A DNA stretch of 64,000 bases from contig JBBRQC010000013.1 in NCBI GenBank assembly GCA_038227135.1, forward strand, positions 1 to 64,000, given 5' to 3'. This DNA comes from UBA4720 sp038227135. GTDB lineage: Bacteria > Gemmatimonadota > Gemmatimonadetes > Gemmatimonadales > Gemmatimonadaceae. Shown here in pieces: positions 8,661 to 18,081 of this stretch; position 1 is the first letter of the stretch; each line of letters opens with the position of its first letter. The notes under the pieces were generated by a model that was not told the DNA's origin, did not search any database, and saw nothing but the letters and a program-made list of their open reading frames with translations. Position numbers and translations under genes: made by a program.

Positions 8661-9116
8661 ATGGCTGATTCAGACAAGCCCCTTGCCCCATGGACTGCTT
8701 CGCGGAGCGCGAAGGAGAAAAACGTCGTACAGCGCGCGGTTACCGCGCTTCTGGACCAGCTTGCGCCCGAGAAGGTACTCAAGCGGGGCGATACTCTCGC
8801 GCTGGACGTCGAGCAACACCGCACACCCAACGGCTGCGTGCTGCAGGCCTCAACAGCTGCCGTGAGTGTGTCGTGGTTTTCCAAGACCGGCAAAGACACG
8901 CCTCTGGGCGAGCTGCACGTAGTTGTGTGGAAAGGAGTCGTTTCGCGCCGCGGCAGAGCGGCCAATCCGGTTGGTGCCAAGGAAGTAAAGGAGCTGGTGT
9001 TGCGCCCGATCGAGGGGCCAACGGACGAAAACGTGTGGAGGGCGGTCGACGGCACTGAATTCGATACCGACGCCCTCGCCGCTCGCGTCATCGCACTCCT
9101 GGAAGAACAGGTCTGA
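8661..9116 (+). CDS. Hypothetical 151-residue soluble protein
   Basis: No signal peptide or membrane helix is visible, so it is probably cytoplasmic. The N-terminus (residues 8-40) looks helical, followed by an alternating beta-rich middle (residues 45-105) with VSVSWFSKTGKDTPLGELHVVVWKG and a C-terminal helix ending ARVIALLEEQV. I do not recognise the family. It is followed eight bases later by the Bcp peroxiredoxin gene on the same strand, so the two are probably cotranscribed; a role in stress response would be a guess. Confidence 0.65.
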   Translation: MADSDKPLAPWTASRSAKEKNVVQRAVTALLDQLAPEKVLKRGDTLALDVEQHRTPNGCVLQASTAAVSVSWFSKTGKDTPLGELHVVVWKGVVSRRGRAANPVGAKEVKELVLRPIEGPTDENVWRAVDGTEFDTDALAARVIALLEEQV

Positions 9117-9124
9117 GCGCCACG

Positions 9125-9589
9125 TTGATCGCTGAAGGCGACAAGGCCCCGAATTTCTCCCTCGAGGCCGATGACGGAACCACCGTGAGTCGCGATTCGC
9201 TCGCGGGGAAGAACGTCATCCTCTTCTTCTATCCCAAGGACGACACATCCGGTTGCACCAAGGAAGCGTGTGATTTTCGCGACGCGCTCCCCCGGTTCGG
9301 GAAGGTCGATGCGGTGGTGATCGGAGTCAGCCCGGACAGCCTCGACTCACACCGCAAGTTCAAGCAGAAATACCAGCTTCCGTATCGACTCCTCTCAGAC
9401 GAGGGTCACAAGGTCGCGGAGTCTTTTGGAGTCTGGAAGGAGAAATCCATGTATGGGCGCACATACATGGGGATCGAGCGCACCACGGTGATCATCGATC
9501 GCACGGGGCGCGTTGCCCGAATATTTCCAAAGGTGAATGTCTCCGGGCACGCCCTCGAAGTCGAGAAAGCCGTGCAGAGTCTGAAGTAA
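9125..9589 (+). CDS. bcp: Thioredoxin-dependent peroxiredoxin (Bcp/PrxQ)
   Basis: The 154-residue protein carries the Bcp signature FFYPKDDTSGCTKEACDFRD near residues 34-53, with the peroxidatic Cys (GCT) and a resolving Cys five residues later, as in two-Cys atypical PrxQ enzymes. It reduces hydroperoxides in the cytoplasm using thioredoxin. The start appears to be TTG 9125, eight bases after the upstream stop; the N-terminal IAEGDKAPNFSL matches the family start. It converges with the MFS gene, nine bases away. Confidence 0.93.
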   Translation: MIAEGDKAPNFSLEADDGTTVSRDSLAGKNVILFFYPKDDTSGCTKEACDFRDALPRFGKVDAVVIGVSPDSLDSHRKFKQKYQLPYRLLSDEGHKVAESFGVWKEKSMYGRTYMGIERTTVIIDRTGRVARIFPKVNVSGHALEVEKAVQSLK

Positions 9590-9598
9590 GGACCCGTT

Positions 9599-10843
9599 TC
9601 AGGGTGATGCGACTGGCACCGGCGCTTTTCTTCCGTCGTCGATTCCCAAGCCGAGGATGATCGTGCCGAGAACCAGAGCGGCCGATGTGAAAAGCGGGAT
9701 CGTTTTCCCGAGGTGATCGTAGGAGAAGCCCGCCCACAACGGGATGATCACCCGTGACAGGCCGCCGAATGTCTGCTGCACCCCCATGTACAGACCGCGC
9801 TCTCTGCTGGAGATCACGCGCGACAACATGGACGTCACGCATGGAAATGTGAAAGCCGTACCGAGCGGAATCAGGGCCACTGCAATTGCCAGCATGGCGT
9901 ACCCGCGCGCGAGAGGAAGCGTCGCCAGGCCCGTCGCGAGAAGGGCCAGCCCAACCCGAGACAGCTGGGCCTCGCCATATCGATCCACCATCTTCCCCAG
10001 GATCCCGGCGCGCGTCACCACCGAAATCACACCGACATAGGTGTAGAAAATCCAGATATTACCCTTGCTCACACCAAATCTGTCGGCGAGAAACAACGCG
10101 AGGATTCCCATAAGTCCCGAGAATGCCCCCATCGCTATTGCGTAGATCCAGATCAGTCTCGGTGCCGGTTCTCCCGGATGGGTGATCACGTAGGCGATCA
10201 CCGTTCGCGAGGTGCGTGGCTTGGCGACATGTGCTTCAGTCATGTCCCGCGATTCACGCAGGAACTTCCAGGCGAAGAAAATGTTCACCAGGCATAGACT
10301 CGCCGCGGCAAGCCCGGGGCCGCTGCGACCAAACCGGAGTGCCATTCCTCCGATCGCGGGGCCGATCGCAACGCCGACATTCGTTGCCGCGGAAAGCCAG
10401 CCGAGGGCCTTCGCGCGATTGTCTGGCTCGACCGAATCCGCGACGTAAGCCTGAATGACGCCAACGGTTCCCCCACCAGCACCCTGAACGATCCTCGATA
10501 GCAGCAACAACCAGATCGAGCCCGCGAAGGCAAAGACGACGTAAGCGATAGCCGACGCAGTGAGCCCAACGAGAAGAGCAGGGCGTCTGCCGTATCGATC
10601 GGAGAACCTTCCCCAGAACGGAGCGCTGAGAAGCTGCGCCGCGGTGAACGCACCCATCAGAATTACCACGACCAGCGCGCCACCTCCCATCTCGCGCGCG
10701 TAGAACGGCATTAGTGGGATGATCATCAGAACTCCCACCATGTCCACGAAGTTCGTGATGATGAGCACGAACAACTTCCCGCTTGCCACCTTCGATACCC
10801 GCCCGCCCACAGCCGAGGCTCTGCTACGCAGAGGAGACACCAT
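9599..10843 (-). CDS. MFS transporter (drug-resistance-like), last gene of BMP ABC operon
   Basis: The 414-residue protein has 12 predicted helices, MFS motif A as GRFSDRYGRRPALL after helix 2, and a motif-C-like Gly/Pro segment in helix 5 (GVAIGPAIGGMAL). This resembles the TCR/Tet-type 12-helix exporters. Its ATG 10843 shares its A with the TGA of the upstream permease gene, so it is translationally coupled to the ABC importer. An exporter at the end of a nucleoside import operon may balance solutes or export a by-product; the substrate cannot be read from sequence. Confidence 0.83.
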   Translation of the reverse strand: MVSPLRSRASAVGGRVSKVASGKLFVLIITNFVDMVGVLMIIPLMPFYAREMGGGALVVVILMGAFTAAQLLSAPFWGRFSDRYGRRPALLVGLTASAIAYVVFAFAGSIWLLLLSRIVQGAGGGTVGVIQAYVADSVEPDNRAKALGWLSAATNVGVAIGPAIGGMALRFGRSGPGLAAASLCLVNIFFAWKFLRESRDMTEAHVAKPRTSRTVIAYVITHPGEPAPRLIWIYAIAMGAFSGLMGILALFLADRFGVSKGNIWIFYTYVGVISVVTRAGILGKMVDRYGEAQLSRVGLALLATGLATLPLARGYAMLAIAVALIPLGTAFTFPCVTSMLSRVISSRERGLYMGVQQTFGGLSRVIIPLWAGFSYDHLGKTIPLFTSAALVLGTIILGLGIDDGRKAPVPVASP

Positions 10844-11712
10844 CAGTTCTCCACCTTGCCGAGAGCGGCCGGAGGAACCGCCTTGCCGACTACGCCAGCG
10901 AGCGCGACGATGACGAGGAGGTAGGGAATCATTTCAATGAACTGAGACGGAATCGCGTGGTTACCCTGCAATTGTATCTGAAGTGTTTCCGCTGCGGCGA
11001 AAAGCAGACATGCCAGCGCGGCCCGAATCGGGTTCCACCGCCCGAAGATCACGGCAGAGATTGCAATGAACCCCCTCCCTGCGGTCATCTGATCGGTGAA
11101 CTGATGCTGATCGAGCGCGAGATAAACGCCGCCGAGTCCGGCCAGAATTCCCGAAATCGCCACCGCGAGATATCGGATGCGATTTACGCTGACTCCAACA
11201 CTTTCAGCTGCTTCCGGATGCTCACCCGCCGCGCGCACGCGCAGTCCGAACGGCGTTCTGTAAATGACGAACGCCACCGCGGGCGCGACCAGCAATCCGA
11301 GCCAGAGGAGAGGGTTGTCGAATCCGCCGGCTTTGATGTTACCGCCGAAGCCGGTCACTCTTGGAGAATTCGAGGAGCTGGCGAAGAAGAGTTTGAGGAA
11401 AAATCTTGTCACGCCGATTGCCAGAAGGTTGATCGCTACGCCAACCACCACCTGATCCGCTCGATAGCGAATCGTGGTGACCGCATGGATGGCCGCGAAA
11501 AAAAGCCCACCCAGCATTCCGCTCAGGACGCCAATCCATGGACTTCCCGAGTAATGGGCGCCGACGACCGCCGCGAACGCGCCCCCCAGCATGAAACCTT
11601 CCAGCGTCAGACTCACGATTCCCGACCGTTCTGCGACGACCCCGCCGCTTGCCGCGAAGAGATATGGAATCGCGATGCGGATCATCTGCGTAATGAACGA
11701 AATCGGGTTCAC
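10843..11712 (-). CDS. BMP-type ABC transporter permease (second permease)
   Basis: This 289-residue integral membrane protein has GGVVAERSGIVSLTLEGFMLGGAF near the N-terminus, as in the YufQ/RnsD type permeases of nucleoside importers, and ARGFIAISAVIFGRWNPIRAA near residue 225. It overlaps the first permease gene by four bases and the MFS gene by one. With the partner permease it should form the channel of an importer driven by the double ATPase encoded upstream. Confidence 0.9.
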   Translation of the reverse strand: MNPISFITQMIRIAIPYLFAASGGVVAERSGIVSLTLEGFMLGGAFAAVVGAHYSGSPWIGVLSGMLGGLFFAAIHAVTTIRYRADQVVVGVAINLLAIGVTRFFLKLFFASSSNSPRVTGFGGNIKAGGFDNPLLWLGLLVAPAVAFVIYRTPFGLRVRAAGEHPEAAESVGVSVNRIRYLAVAISGILAGLGGVYLALDQHQFTDQMTAGRGFIAISAVIFGRWNPIRAALACLLFAAAETLQIQLQGNHAIPSQFIEMIPYLLVIVALAGVVGKAVPPAALGKVEN

Positions 11713-12815
11713 GCGTCGCTCCTTCTGCGCGCGCTCCGCAACGCACGCCGGACTTCGGGAACCGACGTGGCCACGGCTATGATGACGACGCCCTGCAGCA
11801 CGTCCATCATCTGCTTTGGCACGAAGGCGTGTATGGCCAGGCCACCCTGCGAGAGGGTGGCAAAGAAAAAGGCGGCCAGCAGAACGCCGAAGGGATGGTT
11901 TCTGCCGACGAGAGCCACCGCGATGCCGAGGAAGCCAGCGCCGCTCGCAAACCCATCTTCATAGTAGTGCTTGTAGCCGAGTACGTAGTTGATGCCGCCC
12001 ATTCCGGCGATCACGCCGGAGAAAGTGAGGGCTTTCATCCAGACGCGTCCGACGCTGATTCCGCCGTACTCCGCCGCTTCGGGCTGCAGCCCGACCGCTC
12101 GCAGCTCGTATCCGCCGCGCGCGCGAAAGAGGTAAAACCAGACCGCCGCGGCGACGAGCACCGCCACGACGAGCACGAGATTCGCGGCTGAGCCGTGGAA
12201 CCTCGAATCGATGTCGGCGAGACGAGGCAGGACTCCGGCGTGAATCTCGGGAGTGTGCAATGTCTCCGGAACGTGCATATGGCCGGCGATGAACCAGTTC
12301 AGCAGGGCGAGCACGATGAAGTTGAGCATGATCGTCACGATCACTTCGTGCGCGCCGAACCTGGTCTTGAGATACGCGGGCACCGCCCCAACGATTCCGC
12401 CAGCGCAGCCAGCCGCGATCATGCAGAGAATGAGCGCAATCGCGAGTGGAGTACCCCCGGGCAGTACGAGACCAATGAGCGCCGCAGCGAACCCGCCAGC
12501 CGCGAGCTGGCTCTCGCCTCCAATGTTGAACAATCCGGCGCGCAGTCCGAATGAAACAGCGAGTCCGGTAAAGGCGAGTGTGGTCGCCTTGTAGAGAACC
12601 TGCCCGAATCCGTAGGCGTTTCCCCAGGTGCCTTCCAGCAACAAGCGATACACGACAGCCGGCGATTGTCCGTAGCTCAGGATCAGGAGATCGCCGCAAA
12701 TGAGAGCGACGAGCAGCGCGACCAGCGGTGGGATCAGGGCTTCTTCCGCCCGTTCACGCCAAGGGGTCGCGGCAAACGTCGGCTTTGTACTGCTCGCTAT
12801 CGGTGAAGCGGTCAC
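11709..12815 (-). CDS. BMP-type ABC transporter permease (first permease)
   Basis: The 368-residue protein has about ten hydrophobic segments and the family motifs LAFTGLAVSFGLRAGLFNIGGESQ (residues 77-100) and GAGFLGIAVALVGRNHPFG (near 295). It matches the YufP/RnsC type permease, longer than its partner as is usual. It starts four bases inside the end of the ATPase gene. Cargo of characterised relatives is purine or pyrimidine nucleosides. Confidence 0.9.
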   Translation of the reverse strand: MTASPIASSTKPTFAATPWRERAEEALIPPLVALLVALICGDLLILSYGQSPAVVYRLLLEGTWGNAYGFGQVLYKATTLAFTGLAVSFGLRAGLFNIGGESQLAAGGFAAALIGLVLPGGTPLAIALILCMIAAGCAGGIVGAVPAYLKTRFGAHEVIVTIMLNFIVLALLNWFIAGHMHVPETLHTPEIHAGVLPRLADIDSRFHGSAANLVLVVAVLVAAAVWFYLFRARGGYELRAVGLQPEAAEYGGISVGRVWMKALTFSGVIAGMGGINYVLGYKHYYEDGFASGAGFLGIAVALVGRNHPFGVLLAAFFFATLSQGGLAIHAFVPKQMMDVLQGVVIIAVATSVPEVRRALRSARRRSDA

Positions 12816-14401
12816 GCGGCGTTCCCTTTCTTGGTGCCAATCATGTATTCACCGAGTACTTCTTCACTGGCTTCGGACGCGGGCATGACGGTAGCGAACT
12901 TGCCGCGATACATCACGGCTACCCGATCAGACAGGGCGAGCACCTCATTCAGCTCGGCGCTTACAAGCAGGATGGCTTTGCCATTTGAGCGCGCGTCGAG
13001 CAGCTGCTGGTGTATGAATTCAATCGCGCCGACATCGACGCCACGAGTCGGCTGTGAGGCGAGGAGAACGGAGAAGGTGCGTCCCATTTCCCGAGCGACG
13101 ACGACTTTCTGTTGATTGCCACCGGAAAGTGCGCGGGCGGCGAGAACCGGATTCGCCGGTCTGATGTCGAAGGCGGAAATCTCCTGGAGCGCGTTCTCCA
13201 TCACCCGATCGCTGTCGAGCAGACCCCCCTTCGAGAAATACTTCTGAACGCCGAGTATCAGGTTGTCCGCGACAGTATACTCGAGGATCAGCCCGCGGCG
13301 ATGCCTGTCTTCGGGGATGTGCGACAATCCCGCATCGTGGCGAGCTGCCACGGGACGGCGCGTGACGTCTACACCTTCGATCAGGATGTCTCCGCTGAAA
13401 ACCGGTCGCAGGCCAGCGAGCGCTTCGACCAGCTCGGTCTGACCGTTTCCTTCGACTCCAGCGACACCGAGTATCTCGCCTGGCTCGATGTTGAAGCTCA
13501 CGCCATCGACGGCCCGAATTCCCCGCGAGTTGGTGACGCTGAGGTTTCTGACTTCCAGTCCCTTATCGCGTTGCGGAGTGGTCGGGCGCGAAAGCGGCTG
13601 GACGCGCTTGCCCGCTGAGAGCGAAACCTCGCGCCCAACCATCGCGCGGGCGATCTCCGCCGGCGTCGTCTCGGCAGTCCTGATACGCGCCACCGTCTCG
13701 CCGGCGCGCATTACGGTGATCGTGTCGGAAAGATCGACCACTTCGTCGAGACGGTGGGTGATCAGGACGATCGTCGCTCCGCTGTCCCGCAATCTGCGGA
13801 GTACCACCCACAGCTCCTTCACCTCCGGTGGCGAGAGCACCGCAGTCGGCTCGTCGAGCACGAGGATCTTTGCGCCGCGATAGAGAACTTTGAGGATCTC
13901 GACGCGCTGTGCTTCGCCAACGGAGAGATCCGAAACCAACCTGTCGGGCGCGATGACCAGTCCCGTCTCATTGGAGAGCTTGCGCACGTCGTCAGCTGCG
14001 CGATGGCGGTCGAGAACGAAGAAGCGGGTCCTCGGCTCGCACCCGAGCACCAGGTTCTCCGCCACGCTCAGCGTCGGAATCAGCATGAAATGCTGATGGA
14101 CGATACCGATGCCGGCGGCGATCGCGTCGCTGGTGGACCAGCCTGTCGCGTCCCGCCCATTTACTTCGACGCGACCGGCGTCCGGCTTCATGAGACCGCC
14201 GAGTGTGCGCATGAGGGTCGATTTGCCGGCGCCGTTCTCTCCGACGAGGGCGTGGATCTCTCCAGGCATGACCTCGAGCGATGCACCCCGGTTCGCCCGG
14301 GTCGCACCGAATGATTTATCGATCCCGGTCATCCTGATAGCCGGGACAAGCTGGATCTGACCCGGAGCAGCGTTGTTCCCTGATGCGGCGCCGCTAGTCA
14401 T
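12812..14401 (-). CDS. ABC transporter ATPase with two nucleotide-binding domains (BMP type)
   Basis: This 529-residue protein has two ABC domains. The first has Walker A GENGAGKST, signature LSVGEAQR and Walker B ILVLDEPTAVL. The second has a degenerate Walker A GVEGNGQTELVEAL and signature LSGGNQQKVVVARE. This is the usual form for sugar and nucleoside (YufO/RnsB-like) importers, where the second site lacks the Lys. It overlaps both neighbours by four bases. Confidence 0.93.
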   Translation of the reverse strand: MTSGAASGNNAAPGQIQLVPAIRMTGIDKSFGATRANRGASLEVMPGEIHALVGENGAGKSTLMRTLGGLMKPDAGRVEVNGRDATGWSTSDAIAAGIGIVHQHFMLIPTLSVAENLVLGCEPRTRFFVLDRHRAADDVRKLSNETGLVIAPDRLVSDLSVGEAQRVEILKVLYRGAKILVLDEPTAVLSPPEVKELWVVLRRLRDSGATIVLITHRLDEVVDLSDTITVMRAGETVARIRTAETTPAEIARAMVGREVSLSAGKRVQPLSRPTTPQRDKGLEVRNLSVTNSRGIRAVDGVSFNIEPGEILGVAGVEGNGQTELVEALAGLRPVFSGDILIEGVDVTRRPVAARHDAGLSHIPEDRHRRGLILEYTVADNLILGVQKYFSKGGLLDSDRVMENALQEISAFDIRPANPVLAARALSGGNQQKVVVAREMGRTFSVLLASQPTRGVDVGAIEFIHQQLLDARSNGKAILLVSAELNEVLALSDRVAVMYRGKFATVMPASEASEEVLGEYMIGTKKGNAA

Positions 14402-15435
14402 CTGGTGCTGGGCACCTTGATGCGTCCAGCGATTATCTCCTGTTTCAGTTCCTCGACGCGTGCGTGTGCGCTTTCCGGAATGAGCGCGCGGTTGCGCTCG
14501 TCGTAGATGTAGCCGACTCCAGCTTCCTTAAGTCCGAAGGAATAAATCCCTCCCTGGAAGGTGTGGCTCTGGACCCTGCGAATCGCATCGAACGTCGCCG
14601 TGTTCACTCCTTTCACCATCGAAGTGAGGACATGTCCAGGCGCTTCGTCGTTCTGATCGGAATCCACTCCGATCGCGAGCTTGTTCGTCGCGCGGGCGGC
14701 CTCGAAAACTCCTTGTCCCGTGGAGCCAGCGGCGTGGAAGATCACCTCGACGCCCTGATTGTACTGGCTGAGCGCCAGCTCCTTGCCTTTGCCGGGATTC
14801 TTGAAAGCATCGGGCGTGACGCCCGCGTACTGCGCGATGACTTCACAATCGGGACACACCTTCTTCACGCCGGCCCGATAGCCCGCCTCGAATTTGTGGA
14901 TCAGCGGAATGTCCATTCCGCCCACGAAGCCAACTTTCTTCGAATGCCCCACCAGCGCGGCCAGCGCGCCAACGAGATACGATCCTTCCTCTTCGCGGAA
15001 CTTGAGCGCGGCCACATTGGGCGGCGGAGGGATGACGTTTCCGTTCTTGTCCGTCGCCAGAGCGTAGTCGATGCCGGCGAACGCAGTCCCGGGATATTCC
15101 TTCGCCAGATTCGCCAGATCGTCGGTGAAGATGAAGCCGACGCCGATGACGAGATTCATCCCTTCCGCCGCCAGCAATCTCAGTCCCGCCTCACGATCGG
15201 CGCCCTCGCCCGGCTCGATGAAGCGGATGTTGGAACCGAGCATCCTGGTCGCGCTGTCAGCGCCGGCGTAGGCGCCGTCGTTGAACGACTTATCCCCTCG
15301 GCCACCCACGTCGAGCACGATGCCGATCCGGGTCAACGACGTCTCCTTTCCCTCGGCTTTGGCATTCCGGCGGGTGAAAAGGAGAGCAATGTGTACGGCG
15401 AGCAGGAGGGAGGTGACGAGGATCAGCTTTCTCAT
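14398..15435 (-). CDS. BMP-family substrate-binding protein of ABC importer
   Basis: The 345-residue protein has a Sec signal (MRKLILVTSLLLAVHIALLF, possible cleavage after AKA) and then the BMP/PnrA domain: IGIVLDVGGRGDKSFNDGAY, GVGFIFTDDLANLA and KVGFVGGMDIPLIHKFEAGY. PnrA-type proteins bind nucleosides. Unlike many homologues there is no lipobox Cys, so it is probably free in the periplasm. I chose ATG 15435; the longer frame to 15507 adds unrelated sequence. It is first in the operon and would be transcribed from the 124-base divergent gap with nadB. Confidence 0.9.
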   Translation of the reverse strand: MRKLILVTSLLLAVHIALLFTRRNAKAEGKETSLTRIGIVLDVGGRGDKSFNDGAYAGADSATRMLGSNIRFIEPGEGADREAGLRLLAAEGMNLVIGVGFIFTDDLANLAKEYPGTAFAGIDYALATDKNGNVIPPPPNVAALKFREEEGSYLVGALAALVGHSKKVGFVGGMDIPLIHKFEAGYRAGVKKVCPDCEVIAQYAGVTPDAFKNPGKGKELALSQYNQGVEVIFHAAGSTGQGVFEAARATNKLAIGVDSDQNDEAPGHVLTSMVKGVNTATFDAIRRVQSHTFQGGIYSFGLKEAGVGYIYDERNRALIPESAHARVEELKQEIIAGRIKVPSTR

Positions 15436-15559
15436 CTGAACAGAAGAATCGCCCAGAACACAACGGGTTGCAAGACGAGCGTACGCTCTGGAAATCGCGC
15501 AAAACACCGTTTCGGCGGCCCCCTTTCAAACGCATCACGTCGAGCATTGATTTCAGAGC

Positions 15560-17071
15560 ATGGTCGGCCGAATACGAACGCGCTTTCTCGTGGTGGGAAG
15601 CGGAGTTGCTGGGCTCCACACCGCATGGCGCGCTTCCGCGGACGGCGACGTGATGGTGCTTACCAAGAGGTCGCTGTTCGATAGCGCGACCGCGTACGCG
15701 CAGGGTGGGATCGCGGCGGCACTAGGCGCCGGAGATTCGCCGGAGCTTCACCGGCAGGATACCCTGGCCGCTGGGGCGGCCCTCTGCGATGCCAAGGCCG
15801 TCGAAGTCCTGGTCGAGGAAGGACCCGCGCGCGTTCGTGAGCTGGCCACCGCGGGAGCCCACTTCGACCTGGAGCCGGGCGGAAACTTCAAGCTTGGTCG
15901 CGAGGCCGCACACTCACGGCGGCGGATCGTCCACGCGCATGGCGACCAGACCGGCGCGGAAGTCGCGCGCACGCTGATAAAGCGCGTGAAGGAGAGCGAC
16001 AACATCGAGGTGCTCGAGAAAGCACGCATTCTCGATCTCATCGTGCAAAATGGAGTCGCATGCGGAGTGCGCGCGACGGTTGCAGGCAAACCAGTCGAGA
16101 TCATTGCCGACGCCACGGTGCTGGCGACCGGAGGATGCGGCCAGGTCTATCGGTACACCACGAATCCTCAGGTTGCGACCGGTGATGGCTACGCCATCGC
16201 GCACCGCGCCGGCGCCACGCTCGCCGACATGGAGTTCGTGCAGTTTCATCCGACTGCGCTGGACACTCCCGAGAATCCGCTGCAGCTGATTTCGGAAGCG
16301 GTGCGCGGTGAGGGCGCGGTTCTACTCAACGAAGACGGAGAGCGCTTCATGCTGAAGCGCCACAAACTCGCCGAGCTCGCGCCGCGCGATGTTGTGGCCC
16401 GCGAGATTTTTCGGGAGAGGGCCGGAGGGAAGCGCGTCTTTCTGGATGCACGGATGCTGGGCCGGACCTTCGAGAAGAGATTTCCGGGAATCTTCGCCAT
16501 CTGCCGCGCTCGGGGGGTCGATCCCGCAAACGATCTGATACCGGTTACGCCGGCCGCCCACTATATGATGGGCGGAATCGTGACAGACTTGCGCGGACGT
16601 GCCAGCCTCAATCGACTATACGCCTGCGGAGAAGTCGCGCGAACCGGCGTTCACGGGGCGAATCGCCTCGCTTCGAATTCTCTCTTGGAGGGTCTGGTGT
16701 TCGCCGAGCGGGTGGCGAGAGACATGATCCAGGTCAAGAAGCTGCCGACACCGCCACGCAAGAAGGCGTGGAGTGCGCCGGCACTGCGAGACCGGGGCGC
16801 CGCGCAAGTCGCAGCTGATACGATAAGACAGGTAATGTGGGACTACTGCGGAATCGATCGCAGCGCCAAGGGACTCAGGCTGGGGCTGGCCAGACTCGCC
16901 GAGCTCGAGTCGCGCCTGCCCGTTGGGGCGACCGAGGAAATGAATATGGTGCAGACGGCCCGTCTCATCGCCGACGCGGCGCTGTTGAGAAAGGAGTCTC
17001 GCGGCGGACATTATAGAAGTGATTTTCCGCGGGCCAAACGCAAATGGAGTGGCAAGCACATCGAATGGTAG
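15560..17071 (+). CDS. nadB: L-aspartate oxidase
   Basis: The 503-residue flavoprotein begins with the FAD dinucleotide fold VVGSGVAGLHTAW. It keeps SLFDSATAYAQGGIAAALG, the active-site region QFHPTAL with RGEGAVLLNEDGERFM, the HYMMGG motif and GEVARTGVHGANRLASNSLLE near residue 355. These separate NadB from succinate dehydrogenase. It oxidises L-aspartate to iminoaspartate, the first step of de novo NAD synthesis in the cytoplasm. It is the first gene of the NAD operon and overlaps nadA by seven bases. Confidence 0.96.
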   Translation: MVGRIRTRFLVVGSGVAGLHTAWRASADGDVMVLTKRSLFDSATAYAQGGIAAALGAGDSPELHRQDTLAAGAALCDAKAVEVLVEEGPARVRELATAGAHFDLEPGGNFKLGREAAHSRRRIVHAHGDQTGAEVARTLIKRVKESDNIEVLEKARILDLIVQNGVACGVRATVAGKPVEIIADATVLATGGCGQVYRYTTNPQVATGDGYAIAHRAGATLADMEFVQFHPTALDTPENPLQLISEAVRGEGAVLLNEDGERFMLKRHKLAELAPRDVVAREIFRERAGGKRVFLDARMLGRTFEKRFPGIFAICRARGVDPANDLIPVTPAAHYMMGGIVTDLRGRASLNRLYACGEVARTGVHGANRLASNSLLEGLVFAERVARDMIQVKKLPTPPRKKAWSAPALRDRGAAQVAADTIRQVMWDYCGIDRSAKGLRLGLARLAELESRLPVGATEEMNMVQTARLIADAALLRKESRGGHYRSDFPRAKRKWSGKHIEW

Positions 17072-18081
17072 ATACGACAGCCAATCTGTACGCTGAGCTG
17101 CAGCAGGAGATCAGGAGCCTCGCGCGCGTCCGCAACGCGGTGATAATCGCGCACAACTACGAGCGGCCGGAAGTCCAGGACGTTGCTGATTTCGTCGGTG
17201 ACTCTCTGGGATTGAGCCGCGAGGCGGCAAAGACGAAAGCCGATGTCATCGTGTTCTGTGGCGTCCACTTCATGGCCGAGACGGCCGCGGTGCTATCGCC
17301 GCAGAAAACAGTGCTGCTTCCCGATCTTGCCGCGGGATGCTCGCTCGCAGCCACCATAAACGCGGAACAGCTGCGGGATTGGAAGGGCGAGCATCCGGGA
17401 GCGGTGGTGGTGTCGTACGTGAACACGACCGCGGAAGTGAAGGCAGAGAGCGACTACTGCTGTACTTCCGGGAACGCTGTCGAGATCGTCAACTCCGTTC
17501 CCGCCGACAAGGAGATTCTTTTTCTCCCGGACATGTTCCTCGGCGCGCACGTGCGGCGCATCACGGGCCGCACGAACATGCACGTCTGGATGGGCGAGTG
17601 CCACGTGCACGCCGGAATCGATCCCGAGGACATCAGGCTCCAACGCTCCGCGCATCCGGGGGCCGAGTTTCTGATTCACCCCGAATGCGGCTGCGCGACG
17701 AGCGTGGTGGAGGCGGTGTCGGCGGGAGATATCGATCCGGTGGGCGTGCAGATCCTGTCCACTGAAGGGATGATCAAGCGTCCAAAGATTTCGGACAACG
17801 ACGAGTTCATCGTTGCAACGGAGGTTGGCATTCTGCATCGGCTTCGTCGCGAGAATCCGACAAAGACGTTTCATCCCGCGAACCCCGAAGCGGTTTGCGC
17901 CTTCATGAAAGTGACGACGCTGCCGAAGGTGCTCAATTCTCTGCGGCGGATGGAGCACCGCATTGCCGTGCCGGAGGACATCGCCGCGCGTGCCCGCCTG
18001 GCGATCGAGCGGATGGTGTCGATCGGAGGTCAGACTCCGCTGTCTCCGGCTCCCCAGGCTTCCGTAGATCCCGGCGAATGA
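17065..18081 (+). CDS. nadA: Quinolinate synthase
   Basis: The 338-residue enzyme condenses iminoaspartate with dihydroxyacetone phosphate and needs a 4Fe-4S cluster. The three expected ligand positions are visible as PDLAAGCSLA, YCCTSGNAVEI and HPECGCATS. AHNYERPEVQDVADFVGDSL near the N-terminus and FLPDMFLGAHV are also typical. I prefer ATG 17065 (MVDTTANLY), which overlaps the nadB stop; ATG 17044 would add seven residues. The stop overlaps the nadC start (ATGA). Confidence 0.96.
   Translation: MVDTTANLYAELQQEIRSLARVRNAVIIAHNYERPEVQDVADFVGDSLGLSREAAKTKADVIVFCGVHFMAETAAVLSPQKTVLLPDLAAGCSLAATINAEQLRDWKGEHPGAVVVSYVNTTAEVKAESDYCCTSGNAVEIVNSVPADKEILFLPDMFLGAHVRRITGRTNMHVWMGECHVHAGIDPEDIRLQRSAHPGAEFLIHPECGCATSVVEAVSAGDIDPVGVQILSTEGMIKRPKISDNDEFIVATEVGILHRLRRENPTKTFHPANPEAVCAFMKVTTLPKVLNSLRRMEHRIAVPEDIAARARLAIERMVSIGGQTPLSPAPQASVDPGE

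Noticed and set aside
10783..11964. Plus-strand open frame of 393 codons
   Set aside because: It is antisense to the two BMP permease genes and has charged, low-complexity composition. The permeases carry family motifs and four-base overlaps.
14464..15684. Plus-strand open frame of 406 codons across the binding protein and into nadB
   Set aside because: It crosses two genes with strong identities in other frames and shows no motif of its own.
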